A stretch of 64,000 nt of DNA from an uncultured Acidimicrobiales bacterium (lineage in GTDB: Bacteria > Actinomycetota > Acidimicrobiia > Acidimicrobiales > CATQHL01), in NCBI GenBank assembly GCA_958295925.1, contig CATQHL010000001.1, positions 1,129,931 through 1,193,930 on the forward strand, given 5' to 3'. The stretch's first letter is position 1. Each line of letters starts with the position of its first letter. The notes under the pieces were generated by a model. That model was not told the DNA's origin. It searched no databases and saw nothing but the letters and a program-made list of their open reading frames with translations. Position numbers and translations under genes: made by a program. Positions 16,309 to 24,735 of the stretch are shown in pieces.

Positions 16309-17592
16309 ATGACGGTTATGCGCACATCGAAACCAGTCGCAAGGACGCTGCGGCGACTGCCTGTTCCCGCCCTGGCTCTTTGCCTATTAGCCGCCGCCTG
16401 TGGAAGCAGCGGGGGCACCTCAGAGGCGACTGAACCAGCCTCGCTACCGATGGAAGAGTTGGTGGTGGGGTATTTGCTGCCCTCCACAGGTGCGCTGGCG
16501 TTCCTGAATGAACCTATGGTCAGGGCGGTGGAAATGGCGCTGGACGAGATCAACGCCGCAGGCGGAAGGGTCCGCCTCATCTCAGGGGACTCCGGCAGTT
16601 CGGCGGACGTGGCGAGCACCACCGTCGACGATCTGCTCGCAGACAGCGTGAGCGCCATCGTAGGGGCGGCGGCTTCCGGCATCTCGCTGTCCGTGCTCGA
16701 CAAGGTCTCCGGCGCGGAGGTGGTCATGATTGCCCCCTCCAACACTTCGCCAACCTTCACGACCTACGACGACGGCGGCTACTACTTCCGCACCTCGCCG
16801 TCCGACGTTCTGCGAGCGCAAGTGCTCGCAGACCTCGTGACCGAAGACGGGGTCACAGACGTCGGCATCGTGTACAGGGCCGACGACTACGGCAGGAACC
16901 TGGCGGCAGAGCTGGAGAGTCGGCTGACCGACAACGGCGTGAACATCAAAGAGTCGATCGCCTACGACCCGGTAGGCGCAAGTTTCGTCGCCGAGATACA
17001 TCAACTCCTCGAGTCGGGCGTAAACGGAATTGTGCTGATCGCCTTCAGCGAAGGCGCCAAAATCATTGCAGGGATGATCGAAGCTGAAATAGGCCCAAGC
17101 GACATACCACTGTTCTTGGGCGACGGAATAGCAGGAGACAGCCTGTGGAAGTCCGTGGATGCCACCAACCCCGCGGTGCTCGTGGGAGCAAAGGTGGCCG
17201 CCCCCTCTAGCGCCCCTGAGGACGGCGAGCCAACGTTTCCGGCACGGTTCTTGGCATTTGTCGGAGACGACGACGCAGAGATGATCTACTCTCCACAGGC
17301 ATATGACGCCCTCGTCATTGTCGCTCTGGCATCGCGGGCGGCCGGTAGCACGATGGCCACCGACTTTGTGGGTGAAATCAACGACGTCACACGCGGCGGA
17401 ACCAAGTGCAGCTCTTACGCTGCCTGCGTCGAACTAATTTCCGCCGGCGAAGACATCGACTACGATGGAGCCAGCGGCCCCCTGGAGTTCACAGAGTCGG
17501 GCGAACCAAGCGTTGTGACCTACGACATCTCAGGCTTCAACGCCGAAGGGAAGCGCGAAGTCATCGATCAGATCGCCGTGGCAATCAACTAG
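16309..17592 (+). CDS. Branched-chain amino acid-type ABC transporter substrate-binding lipoprotein (paralogue, no repeats)
   Basis: A 427-residue Peripla_BP_6 lipoprotein with signal peptide and lipobox LLAAAC (Cys31). Its body is collinear with the preceding protein, e.g. 'LLPSTGALAFLNEPMV', 'GDSGSSADVAS', 'VSAIVGAAASGISLSVLDKV' and the C-terminal 'INDVTRGGTKCSSYAAC'. Where the first paralogue has 14 heptads, this one has only a short linker containing a single EATEPASLPM-like remnant. I chose ATG 16309 with GGGGAGAAG upstream; the ORF-track start at 16171 would add 46 residues spanning the intergenic hairpin. The pair arose by duplication, and long stretches remain nearly identical at DNA level. 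Confidence 0.9.
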   Translation: MTVMRTSKPVARTLRRLPVPALALCLLAAACGSSGGTSEATEPASLPMEELVVGYLLPSTGALAFLNEPMVRAVEMALDEINAAGGRVRLISGDSGSSADVASTTVDDLLADSVSAIVGAAASGISLSVLDKVSGAEVVMIAPSNTSPTFTTYDDGGYYFRTSPSDVLRAQVLADLVTEDGVTDVGIVYRADDYGRNLAAELESRLTDNGVNIKESIAYDPVGASFVAEIHQLLESGVNGIVLIAFSEGAKIIAGMIEAEIGPSDIPLFLGDGIAGDSLWKSVDATNPAVLVGAKVAAPSSAPEDGEPTFPARFLAFVGDDDAEMIYSPQAYDALVIVALASRAAGSTMATDFVGEINDVTRGGTKCSSYAACVELISAGEDIDYDGASGPLEFTESGEPSVVTYDISGFNAEGKREVIDQIAVAIN

Positions 17593-17623
17593 ATCGCGCC
17601 GCTCACGTGAGCAAACGGGTTTC

Positions 17624-18418
17624 CTATCTTCTGATGGAAGTCCCGAGGTAAAGCTCAACCACCTTCGGATCAGCGAGAAGAGACCTGCCTGTGCCTTCGT
17701 AGGCGTTCCGGCCCTGGTCCAACACGTAAGCCCTGTCGCAGATTTGCAGGCATCGGCGGGCGTTCTGTTCCACAATTATGATGGACACACCTGAGTTGTG
17801 GATCTGCTTTATGCGTTCGAATGCCGCCGACTGATTTGCAGGCGACAACCCTGCCGAAGGCTCGTCCAACAACAGCACCTCGGGGTTCATCATCAAACCT
17901 CGGCCCATGGCCACCATCTGGCGCTCACCCCCTGACATCAGCCCGGCTCTCTGTCGAGTGCGCTCAGCGAGCAGCGGAAAGAGCTCCACGACCTTCTCGT
18001 ACCTTTCGTCAAACAACTTGGGGTTCCTGTAGACACCCATGCGGAGGTTCTCCTCTACGCTCAGCTCCGCGAAGACATTGGCCACCTGAGGGACGTAACC
18101 CACCCCGGCCGAGACAAGAAACGGGGCGGAACGGCCGGTGACGTCCTCGCCGCGCAGGAGCACCTGACCTGAACGTACCTGAAGAAGCCCGAACAAGGCC
18201 TTCAGCAGCGTGGACTTACCGGCCCCGTTCGGCCCGACTATCCCTACCAACTCGCCTTTATTCACGTCCAGGCTGCAGGCGTTCAGAATGTCAACACCAG
18301 GGAAATACCCTGCTGTGACCGTTGCGGCGCTCAGCAAAGGTGGCGGGACGGCCATATCCACGGGCACCTGATCGAGGGGGGTCGCGCTCTTTCCACCAAG
18401 GTGACGAAGGCCCTTCAT
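17624..18418 (-). CDS. livF: Branched-chain amino acid ABC transporter ATP-binding protein LivF
   Basis: A 264-residue ABC ATPase of the LivF type. Walker A is 'GIVGPNGAGKSTLLKALFGLL', the signature is 'MSGGERQMVAMGRGLM', Walker B is 'PEVLLLDEPSAGLSP', and the switch His is replaced by Gln in 'IIIVEQNA', as is normal for LivF. The start ATG overlaps the livG stop (TAATG). It is the last gene of the livH-M-G-F run and converges on the second binding-protein gene with 31 bp between, in which GCTCACGTGAGC is a perfect 12-bp palindrome. Confidence 0.94.
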   Translation of the reverse strand: MKGLRHLGGKSATPLDQVPVDMAVPPPLLSAATVTAGYFPGVDILNACSLDVNKGELVGIVGPNGAGKSTLLKALFGLLQVRSGQVLLRGEDVTGRSAPFLVSAGVGYVPQVANVFAELSVEENLRMGVYRNPKLFDERYEKVVELFPLLAERTRQRAGLMSGGERQMVAMGRGLMMNPEVLLLDEPSAGLSPANQSAAFERIKQIHNSGVSIIIVEQNARRCLQICDRAYVLDQGRNAYEGTGRSLLADPKVVELYLGTSIRR

Positions 18419-19332
18419 TACTCCTCCCTTCCAAGATAGGCGTCTACGACAAGCGGGTCGCTGGCTACGACCTCAGGAGGCCCTTCGGCTATCACGCTCC
18501 CTTCCTCGAGGCACACGACCCAGTCGCTGATGCTCATCACCATGTCCATGCTGTGCTCCACAAACAAGACCGTCATGCCTTCGGCAGGGAACTTCAACAA
18601 GTGCTCGAGGATCGACTCCACCAAAGCCGGGTTTACACCTGCCAACGGCTCGTCAAGCAAAAGTAGGGAAGGCCTGGCCATCACGGCCCTGGCCAGTTCC
18701 AGCAGTTTCCGCTGCCCGCCCGAGAGCGCGCCTGCGTACTCATCGCTCATGTGGGCGAGGCCAAACCGCTCAAGAATCTCCATCGCAGCTGAACGGTTCC
18801 TTTCGTCGATTTCGCGCCACCTCCTGCCCAAAGAGCGCGACAGGCGTTCGCCTACTTGATCTTTCGCCGCAAGCAGCACATTGTCCAAGACGCTCAGGAG
18901 CGAAAGCGACTTGGTGAGCTGGAACGTGCGCACCATGCCCAGCCGGGCGATCTCGTAGGACTGCCTTCCGGTAAGCCTTACCTCACCCAACTTTGACTCT
19001 TCGGCCTCAGGCCCTGGCTGAACGCCACCGCCACGGGAGCCGGGAAAAATCCTCCACTCCCCTTCGTCCACAGAGTCGAAGCCGCACAGCAGATTGAAGA
19101 GCGTCGTTTTCCCGGAGCCGTTTGGGCCGATGAGGGCGGTCACGCTGCTCCGCTGAATTTCGAGATGCTCGACATCCACAGCCACGAGGCCGCCGAACGC
19201 CCGTCTTACGCCTTCTACAACCAGAATGGGGGAAGGCTTGGCGACCCCTGGGCGTCCAGGCACGCTCTTTAAGGCTTCGGCCATCGGCCGCGCTCTGCCC
19301 AGCGAATCCAACAGAGAGGAATCAGGTTCCAC
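18418..19332 (-). CDS. livG: Branched-chain amino acid ABC transporter ATP-binding protein LivG
   Basis: A 304-residue ABC ATPase. Walker A is 'ALIGPNGSGKTTLFNLLCGF', the signature 'ALSGGQRKLLELARAVM', Walker B 'PSLLLLDEPLAGVNP', and 'VLFVEHSMD' carries the switch His. The segment 'GMVRTFQLTKSLSLLSVLDNVLLA' is characteristic of LivG. It has a 35-residue N-terminal extension and a 25-residue glycine/glutamate-rich insert after the first strands, both longer than in typical 255-residue LivG. The start is GTG 19332, overlapping livM by 11 bp. Confidence 0.93.
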   Translation of the reverse strand: MEPDSSLLDSLGRARPMAEALKSVPGRPGVAKPSPILVVEGVRRAFGGLVAVDVEHLEIQRSSVTALIGPNGSGKTTLFNLLCGFDSVDEGEWRIFPGSRGGGVQPGPEAEESKLGEVRLTGRQSYEIARLGMVRTFQLTKSLSLLSVLDNVLLAAKDQVGERLSRSLGRRWREIDERNRSAAMEILERFGLAHMSDEYAGALSGGQRKLLELARAVMARPSLLLLDEPLAGVNPALVESILEHLLKFPAEGMTVLFVEHSMDMVMSISDWVVCLEEGSVIAEGPPEVVASDPLVVDAYLGREE

Positions 19333-20320
19333 CCAGAATCACCTCCCGGCGCCTGCCGAACAATCCCTGTGGGCGGAAGACCATCAGACAAACCAGCCCT
19401 ATCCCAAGCAGGACGGTCCGGATTCGCCCCGAGTCCGCGGGCTCGAAGAGCAGTCCAAAGTAGCCCTCGGTCATAGCGGAGTTGATCACCCCGTCAAGCC
19501 ACTCAAATAAGAACCAATAGATAATTGAGGCAGCCATTGGCCCCCAGACGCTTCCAGCCCCACCCAGGATTACGATCGCAAAGGCGTTGATCGTGACTAG
19601 CGGAATATAGAAGTCGGGATAGACGTTCTGGGTTTCGATGCCCAGCAGGATTCCGCCCAGTGCTCCAATCACGCTGCCGATGATCAGTGCCTGCTGCTTG
19701 TACAGATAGACATTCTTGCCGAGGCTGCGGGCTGCGTCCTCGTCCTCCCTCACCGCCTTGACCGTCCGTCCCCAGGGGCTGCGCATCAGGCTCCTGAACA
19801 GCAGCGTTGCCAAAATCGCCAATCCCCAGCACACCGACATAACCCATAGCTGCCGCTCGGAGAACCGAATCGGGTTGGATGCGATTTCAAAGCCGTAGTC
19901 CCCATCGGGAATGGGGTTCCAATCGTAGAACTCGTCGGCGAAACGCTGAATTCCGTAGACGCTCTTCGTAAACGGGTTTGCCCAGTTGCTGCGGATTAGA
20001 AAACGCAGTATCTCCCCAAAGGAAAGAGTCACGACCGTCAAGTAGTCGGCGCGCAGGCGCAGGGTGGTTATTCCCCACAACCAGCCCAAGAGCGCAGCTG
20101 CGGCCACCCCGACCAGCACCCCGAGGAGAAGCGGGCCGCCAAGATCCACCACGATCGCCATTCCGTAGGCGCCTACGAGCATTGACGCGACATGGCCGAA
20201 GTTGAGCAGTCCAGCAGAGCCGAACTGCAAGTTCAGCCCAATGGATGAAAGGGCGTATGCTGCCGCCACCAGGGAGACTGAGCCCCTCAACGAGTCGACG
20301 GTAATCTCCAGCCAGTCCAT
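19322..20320 (-). CDS. livM: Branched-chain amino acid ABC transporter permease LivM
   Basis: A 332-residue inner-membrane permease. 'LNLQFGSAGLLNFGHVASMLVGAYG' is the N-terminal LivM motif, and 'GRTVKAVREDEDAARSLGKNVYLYK' is the cytoplasmic EAA-type loop that contacts the ATPases. It ends 'FRPQGLFGRR', a common ending for LivH/M proteins. The start is ATG 20320, overlapping the livH stop as TGATG. The 99-residue N-terminal extension of the ORF-track entry is a shadow of livH. Confidence 0.94.
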   Translation of the reverse strand: MDWLEITVDSLRGSVSLVAAAYALSSIGLNLQFGSAGLLNFGHVASMLVGAYGMAIVVDLGGPLLLGVLVGVAAAALLGWLWGITTLRLRADYLTVVTLSFGEILRFLIRSNWANPFTKSVYGIQRFADEFYDWNPIPDGDYGFEIASNPIRFSERQLWVMSVCWGLAILATLLFRSLMRSPWGRTVKAVREDEDAARSLGKNVYLYKQQALIIGSVIGALGGILLGIETQNVYPDFYIPLVTINAFAIVILGGAGSVWGPMAASIIYWFLFEWLDGVINSAMTEGYFGLLFEPADSGRIRTVLLGIGLVCLMVFRPQGLFGRRREVILGGT

Positions 20321-21648
20321 CAGCCGATCCGTCCTCGTAACCCCATGAGACCCTGGGGCCGAAACAGGAGCATGAGAACCAGCACTCCCAGGCCTATCGC
20401 CGTCTTGAACTGGACGTCCACCCAGTACGTGCTGATCTCCACCAGGAAGCCGATGGCGAACCCTCCGACCATGGCTCCGAAAGTTGTGCCTATGCCCCCC
20501 AGCACCATCCCGGCAAAGATCAACAGCAACAGCTTGAAGCCCATGTCCCACTCGACGGATTCGCCTATTCCAAGAAATACCCCACCCAGCGCCGTCAGCG
20601 CCGTTCCAACAATCCACGTCACCAGGAACACGTGGTGGACGTCAATGCCGGAGGATTCGGCCAGTTCCCGGTTGTCGGCCACGGCCCTGATTGCCGTTCC
20701 AATTCGCGTGTAGCGCAGGAGCATTCCGCCGCCTAGGAGCAGCAAAACGGCCAGACCGATGATGAAGAGATTCTTGGGGGGCGTTGAGACCGTAAGAAAC
20801 TCAATCGGATCTTGAATGTTAAAGTTCTTGTAGGGTTTTGGGCTTTGCCCGAAGATGAGCAGCAGCAGGTAGCGCAAGAAAAGGGAAAAGCCGATGCTCA
20901 CCAGAGTGAGGCCGACAACCCCTGTCTTGCGGCGCCTCAAGGGCCGCCAGAGGCCGAACTCCATCAGCCCCCCAATGCACCCGGCCATGAGCATGGTTGG
21001 GAAGACCGCCGCCGCCAGGTGCCATTGCGGGCCGCCCGGCGAGGTACTAAGGAGGTAGGCCAGCATCGCTCCCAGCGTGACTAGTTCCCCATGCGCGAAG
21101 TTGAACATTCCACTGATGCTGTACAGGAGGGACAACCCAACAGAGGAAAGGGCGATGATGGCCCCCAGGCGCAATCCCAGCACCACGAGGTTGGAGAGGC
21201 TCTCAAGCGTCGAAAGCGACTTGGTGAAACCTGGGCCCAGGCTGAACCGCACGGTCTTGCGCTGGCCTTCCCGAACCTGGACGGCGCTCAGTTCCACCCT
21301 TTCGGGATCGGTCAGCTGAACGCCCGCCGGCAGGGTGTCGACCTCAAGGCGCACTTGGTACGTGCCCGCCTCGGGAACCTGAACAGACCATTCGCCCGAG
21401 GCGTCGCTGCGAACGCGCCCTATTTCCACCCCGTCGGCGGAGACGATCATCTCCACGCCCTCCACAGGTCGTCGTTCCTCGTCTTCAATTACCTCCATGA
21501 CACCCCTGATTTGCTGACCATCGACATCGTCCTGTCCCAGCGCGGCACCGTCCCAGAGCCATCCGAATGAACCGGTGAATGTCATAATCGCCAGGGCGGC
21601 GACAACCAAAACGCGGCGCTTGGGATCGGAAAGCAGGCCGCCGGACAT
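20320..21648 (-). CDS. livH: Branched-chain amino acid ABC transporter permease LivH with N-terminal extracellular beta domain
   Basis: A 442-residue protein, about 150 longer than a standard LivH. Residues 11-35 form a signal or anchor. About 45-140 look like a carboxypeptidase-regulatory/CnaB-like beta-sandwich ('GVEMIVSADGVEIGRVRSDASGEWSVQVPEAGTY' pattern). The permease follows from about 150, with 'ALSSVGLSLLYSISGMFNFAHGE', the loop 'GTAIRAVADNRELAESSGID' and the ending 'FRPQGLMG'. The extra domain should sit outside the membrane, close to the docking site of the binding lipoproteins. The start is ATG 21648, four bases after the hemQ stop, so hemQ and livHMGF may share a transcript. Confidence 0.9.
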   Translation of the reverse strand: MSGGLLSDPKRRVLVVAALAIMTFTGSFGWLWDGAALGQDDVDGQQIRGVMEVIEDEERRPVEGVEMIVSADGVEIGRVRSDASGEWSVQVPEAGTYQVRLEVDTLPAGVQLTDPERVELSAVQVREGQRKTVRFSLGPGFTKSLSTLESLSNLVVLGLRLGAIIALSSVGLSLLYSISGMFNFAHGELVTLGAMLAYLLSTSPGGPQWHLAAAVFPTMLMAGCIGGLMEFGLWRPLRRRKTGVVGLTLVSIGFSLFLRYLLLLIFGQSPKPYKNFNIQDPIEFLTVSTPPKNLFIIGLAVLLLLGGGMLLRYTRIGTAIRAVADNRELAESSGIDVHHVFLVTWIVGTALTALGGVFLGIGESVEWDMGFKLLLLIFAGMVLGGIGTTFGAMVGGFAIGFLVEISTYWVDVQFKTAIGLGVLVLMLLFRPQGLMGLRGRIG

Positions 21649-21652
21649 CTGC

Positions 21653-22399
21653 CTATCGGGCTCCTGGGGGACTCGCCCTGCCGCTGTCAGCCGAGGCGTC
21701 ATCATCGGGTGGAATGAGTCGCCGCAGCAGCGTCTCGGTCGGAACGACCATCCCAACATAAAACGAGCCGAACACGCCGTAGAGGGCAGACGCCCGGTCG
21801 AAGCGGAGCTTGTAGACGACTTCCTTTAGATCCTCCGGCGTGGCGCAAAAAAGCGTGACACCCCATTCGAAGTCGTCGATGCCGGTTGAACCCGTCACCA
21901 CCTGGAGCACCCTGCCGGCAAAACGCCGGCCAGAGGCCCCGTGCTCGAACATAAGTTCGCTCCTTTCCTTAAAAGGCAGCGAAAACCAGTTCAGGTGCTC
22001 GCCTCTACGCTTGGACATGGGGTAAAAGCACCAGATGGGCATATCTCGAGGAGGAAGTTCTGGGTAAAGGCGCGCCTGAAGATGCTGCTCAGGCATTCCG
22101 GCGGCGTATTCTGAAACCTCGGTCAGGGAGACGTAGGAATCCACGGGCTTCAGGCCCGAGGATGCCAGGCGACTCTGGAAGTCCCGCAACTTCCAGAAGT
22201 CGGCGTCGAGCGCCATGAAAGCCATGTCTGCCCTGTGGCCCAGGATGGCTGCGGTGACCACCTGAGTGCCTCCGTCGCGGGACCTGTCAACACAGTCGGC
22301 GACACGGCTCGGGTCGACCGAGGCATCCACGCGACAGAACAGGTGCAAGACCCCAAGACCGGAAGAGGACGATGTGGAGCCCTTGGGGGATGCCTTCAC
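21653..22399 (-). CDS. hemQ: Coproheme decarboxylase (HemQ/ChdC)
   Basis: A 248-residue member of the chlorite-dismutase-like family. HemQ oxidatively decarboxylates Fe-coproporphyrin III to haem b in the coproporphyrin-dependent pathway. The block 'FYPMSKRRGEHLNWFSLPFKER' carries the radical-forming Tyr. 'ELMFEHGASGRRFAGRVLQVVTGSTGIDDFEWGVTLF' includes the proximal haem-ligand His in 'FEHG'. The arginine of true chlorite dismutases is not at its usual place, consistent with HemQ. The start is GTG 22399. It is separated from hemE-hemY by about 19 kb. Confidence 0.92.
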   Translation of the reverse strand: MKASPKGSTSSSSGLGVLHLFCRVDASVDPSRVADCVDRSRDGGTQVVTAAILGHRADMAFMALDADFWKLRDFQSRLASSGLKPVDSYVSLTEVSEYAAGMPEQHLQARLYPELPPRDMPIWCFYPMSKRRGEHLNWFSLPFKERSELMFEHGASGRRFAGRVLQVVTGSTGIDDFEWGVTLFCATPEDLKEVVYKLRFDRASALYGVFGSFYVGMVVPTETLLRRLIPPDDDASADSGRASPPGAR

Positions 22400-22414
22400 G
22401 ACTGTGACATTATC

Positions 22415-22439
22415 CTGCCTGCGGAAGCTGAGCAGGCAG
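22415..22439 (-). terminator. Hairpin between coaX and hemQ
   Basis: CTGCCTGC at 22415-22422 is complementary to GCAGGCAG at 22432-22439 around a 9-nt loop. It sits in the 63-bp gap after coaX on the transcribed minus strand. No T-run follows, so it may be an mRNA-processing or partial-termination hairpin. Confidence 0.45.
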
Positions 22440-22462
22440 CCTGGGAGAAGCGACAGTAAAGC

Positions 22463-23257
22463 TCAAGGAACTGTGTTGAGTCGCCATATCTTGCGTAGCC
22501 CATGCAGGGTTAGAAACGGCTGAAGCTCCTTTACGCACTCTGTGTGAGGAGAGATGATCGGTGCCAAGCCACCAGTTCCCAACACTTTTGCAGGGCCCAG
22601 CTCATCCATCATGCGCCTGCAAATGCCGTCCACCCCGGCCGCGTATCCGTAGAGGGTCCCCGCCTGAAGCGACTCGACGGTGTTCTTGCCGATCACGCCT
22701 CGAGGCTCGAGAAACTCCACCGAGCTGAGGGCGGAAGCCCGCTGCACCAGGGCGTTGAGGCTTACCTCAATCCCAGGCGAGATGGCGCCGCCCAGGTACT
22801 CCCCTTCAGAACTGATGGCGTCGAAGGTCGTACCCGTACCGAAGTCCACCACGATGATCGGGCCGTCGCACAGCTCGAGGGCGCCCACTGCATTAGCAAT
22901 ACGGTCGGCTCCCACCTCACGTGGATTGTCGTATCTGATGGGAACCCCGGAGCGGACCCCCGGCCCTACCACAACCGGATCTGCGTTGAGGCGGCGGCGC
23001 GTCATCTTCCGCACCTCCGAGGTGACCGGCGGCACCCCCGATGCCACTGCGACACCCGAGAGGTCTTCCCCCAGCCCGAATCCGACGCCGGCCAGGAAGC
23101 CGTCGATCATAATTGCGAGTTCATCGGCGGTTCGCTCCACCACCGTGGCAGATCTCCAGTGGCCCAGCAGACCCGCCTCGGCCGAATGTGGATCGACATC
23201 CAGGTCGTACAGCCCGACCACGCACTGTGTGTTGCCTACGTCGATCGTCAGGAGCAA
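22463..23257 (-). CDS. coaX: Type III pantothenate kinase
   Basis: CoaX phosphorylates pantothenate, the first step of coenzyme A synthesis, and belongs to the ASKHA fold. The N-terminal phosphate loop 'LLTIDVGNTQCVVGLYD' is diagnostic. 'VVDFGTGTTFDAISSEGEYLGGAISPGI' is the PHOSPHATE-2/adenosine block. The protein is 264 residues. I chose TTG 23257, because the D-V-G-N-T strand begins two codons later and the upstream part of the ORF-track entry is lysS sequence. GGAG lies about 14 bases ahead, and the gene overlaps the lysS stop by 10 bp. Confidence 0.92.
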   Translation of the reverse strand: MLLTIDVGNTQCVVGLYDLDVDPHSAEAGLLGHWRSATVVERTADELAIMIDGFLAGVGFGLGEDLSGVAVASGVPPVTSEVRKMTRRRLNADPVVVGPGVRSGVPIRYDNPREVGADRIANAVGALELCDGPIIVVDFGTGTTFDAISSEGEYLGGAISPGIEVSLNALVQRASALSSVEFLEPRGVIGKNTVESLQAGTLYGYAAGVDGICRRMMDELGPAKVLGTGGLAPIISPHTECVKELQPFLTLHGLRKIWRLNTVP

Positions 23258-24711
23258 GTCGCCTGCCTCTGCTCCGCGGGCTCGCCCTCTTCTGCCGGGG
23301 TGGGGCGAAGCGTGGGGAATGCGATCACATCCCGGATGCTCTCCGTCGCGCACAAGAGCATCGTGAGCCGGTCGATTCCTATGCCCAGGCCCCCGGTCGG
23401 GGGCAGGCCGTATTCCAGGGCGCTCAAATAGTCTTCGTCGATGGTCGCAGGCTCGCACTCGTCTTGGCCTGCGCTCTGCCCCTGGAAGGCAAATCGCCCT
23501 CGCTGCTCGTCGGGATCGGTCAACTCGGAAAAGGCGTTTGCCAGCTCCCGGCCCGCCGCCACTGCCTCGAAGCGCTCAACCAAACCGGCCCGACTGCGGT
23601 GGCGGCGGGCGAGCGGAGAGACCTCAACCGGAAAATCGCAGACGAAGACCGGGCCCAGGAGCGTGCCTTCCACGACGCGCTCGTAGACCTCTGAAAGAAC
23701 CTGCCCGGCGCTGGAGCCTGCCTCTACCTCCACCCCGAGTTTCGCGGCGGTTCGACGGGCTTCAGCGGCGTCGAGGTCAGCAGTCAACTCGCAGCCTGTC
23801 ACCTCGGCCACCACCTCCTCCATGCCCACTCGCCGCCATGGGGGCGCCAGGTTCAGAATCTGATCCCCGGCTATCACTTCTGTCGTGCCAACTGACGCCA
23901 GGGCGACCTCTGAGATGAGACTCTCAGTGAGCTCCATGATGTCCCGGTAGTCGGCATAGGCCTGATACAACTCCAGCATTGTGAACTCCGGGCTGTGGCG
24001 AGGGGAAAGCCCTTCGTTGCGAAACACCCGGCCGATCTCAAATACCTTGGAAAGACCGCCCACCACGAGCCGTTTGAGGTAAAGCTCCGGGGCGACCCTG
24101 AGATAGAAGTCACAGTTCAGGGAGTTGTGATGTGTAACGAAAGGCCTGGCCGCCGCGCCGCCGGCGATGGGGTGCAGCATGGGTGTCTCGACTTCAATGA
24201 ACCCCTTCTCTTCCAACAGGCGGCGCATAGAGGAGATCATCCGGCTGCGGGTCTGCAATCGAAGCCGCGACTCAGGGGAAACCCAGAGATCCACGTAACG
24301 GCGTCGGTAGCGGGCATCGATGTCGGCGAGGCCGTGCCACTTGTCGGGGAACGGCCTGCGCGCCTCTGCCAGCAGGTGCCAAGTGGAAACCTCCACCGAC
24401 AGCTCCCCCCTCCGGGTCTTTATCACCTCTCCGGCGGCGCCCACCCAGTCCCCTACCGAGAGCCTCGCGAATGAGCGGTACTCGTTGGTGTCAGTCTGGG
24501 TTGCAAAAAGCTGTATGCGCCTGCCGCTGGCGTCATCGAGGGTTCCGAAGCAGATCCGTCCCTGCACCCGGCGCAGCATGAGCCTTCCCGCCACGCTCAC
24601 TGAGACACCTGAGCGCTCATCCGGGCAAAGGTCGGCATGCGTCTCGTGCAGCTCGGCGGCAGTGGCCGTGACTTCGAAGCTGTAGGGGATGTCGTTTTCT
24701 GATGAGTTCAT
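23248..24711 (-). CDS. lysS: Lysyl-tRNA synthetase, class II
   Basis: A 487-residue class IIb synthetase. The OB-fold anticodon-binding domain spans about 30-140 ('VAGRLMLRRVQGRICFGTLDD'). Class II motif 1 lies around 'FIEVETPMLHPIAGGAAARPF', motif 2 is 'FEIGRVFRNEGLSPRHSPEFTMLE', and motif 3 is 'GLPPTGGLGIGIDRLTMLL'. All are intact. It lies between panC and coaX, both coenzyme A genes, in a tight minus-strand run. Confidence 0.96.
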   Translation of the reverse strand: MNSSENDIPYSFEVTATAAELHETHADLCPDERSGVSVSVAGRLMLRRVQGRICFGTLDDASGRRIQLFATQTDTNEYRSFARLSVGDWVGAAGEVIKTRRGELSVEVSTWHLLAEARRPFPDKWHGLADIDARYRRRYVDLWVSPESRLRLQTRSRMISSMRRLLEEKGFIEVETPMLHPIAGGAAARPFVTHHNSLNCDFYLRVAPELYLKRLVVGGLSKVFEIGRVFRNEGLSPRHSPEFTMLELYQAYADYRDIMELTESLISEVALASVGTTEVIAGDQILNLAPPWRRVGMEEVVAEVTGCELTADLDAAEARRTAAKLGVEVEAGSSAGQVLSEVYERVVEGTLLGPVFVCDFPVEVSPLARRHRSRAGLVERFEAVAAGRELANAFSELTDPDEQRGRFAFQGQSAGQDECEPATIDEDYLSALEYGLPPTGGLGIGIDRLTMLLCATESIRDVIAFPTLRPTPAEEGEPAEQRQATCS

Positions 24712-24735
24712 GTGACCCTGTTGGCGCGGAATTCG

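Noticed and set aside
17601-17612. GCTCACGTGAGC as a bidirectional terminator or operator
   Set aside because: It is a perfect 12-bp palindrome but has no loop or T-tract; a single copy is too little to call an operator.
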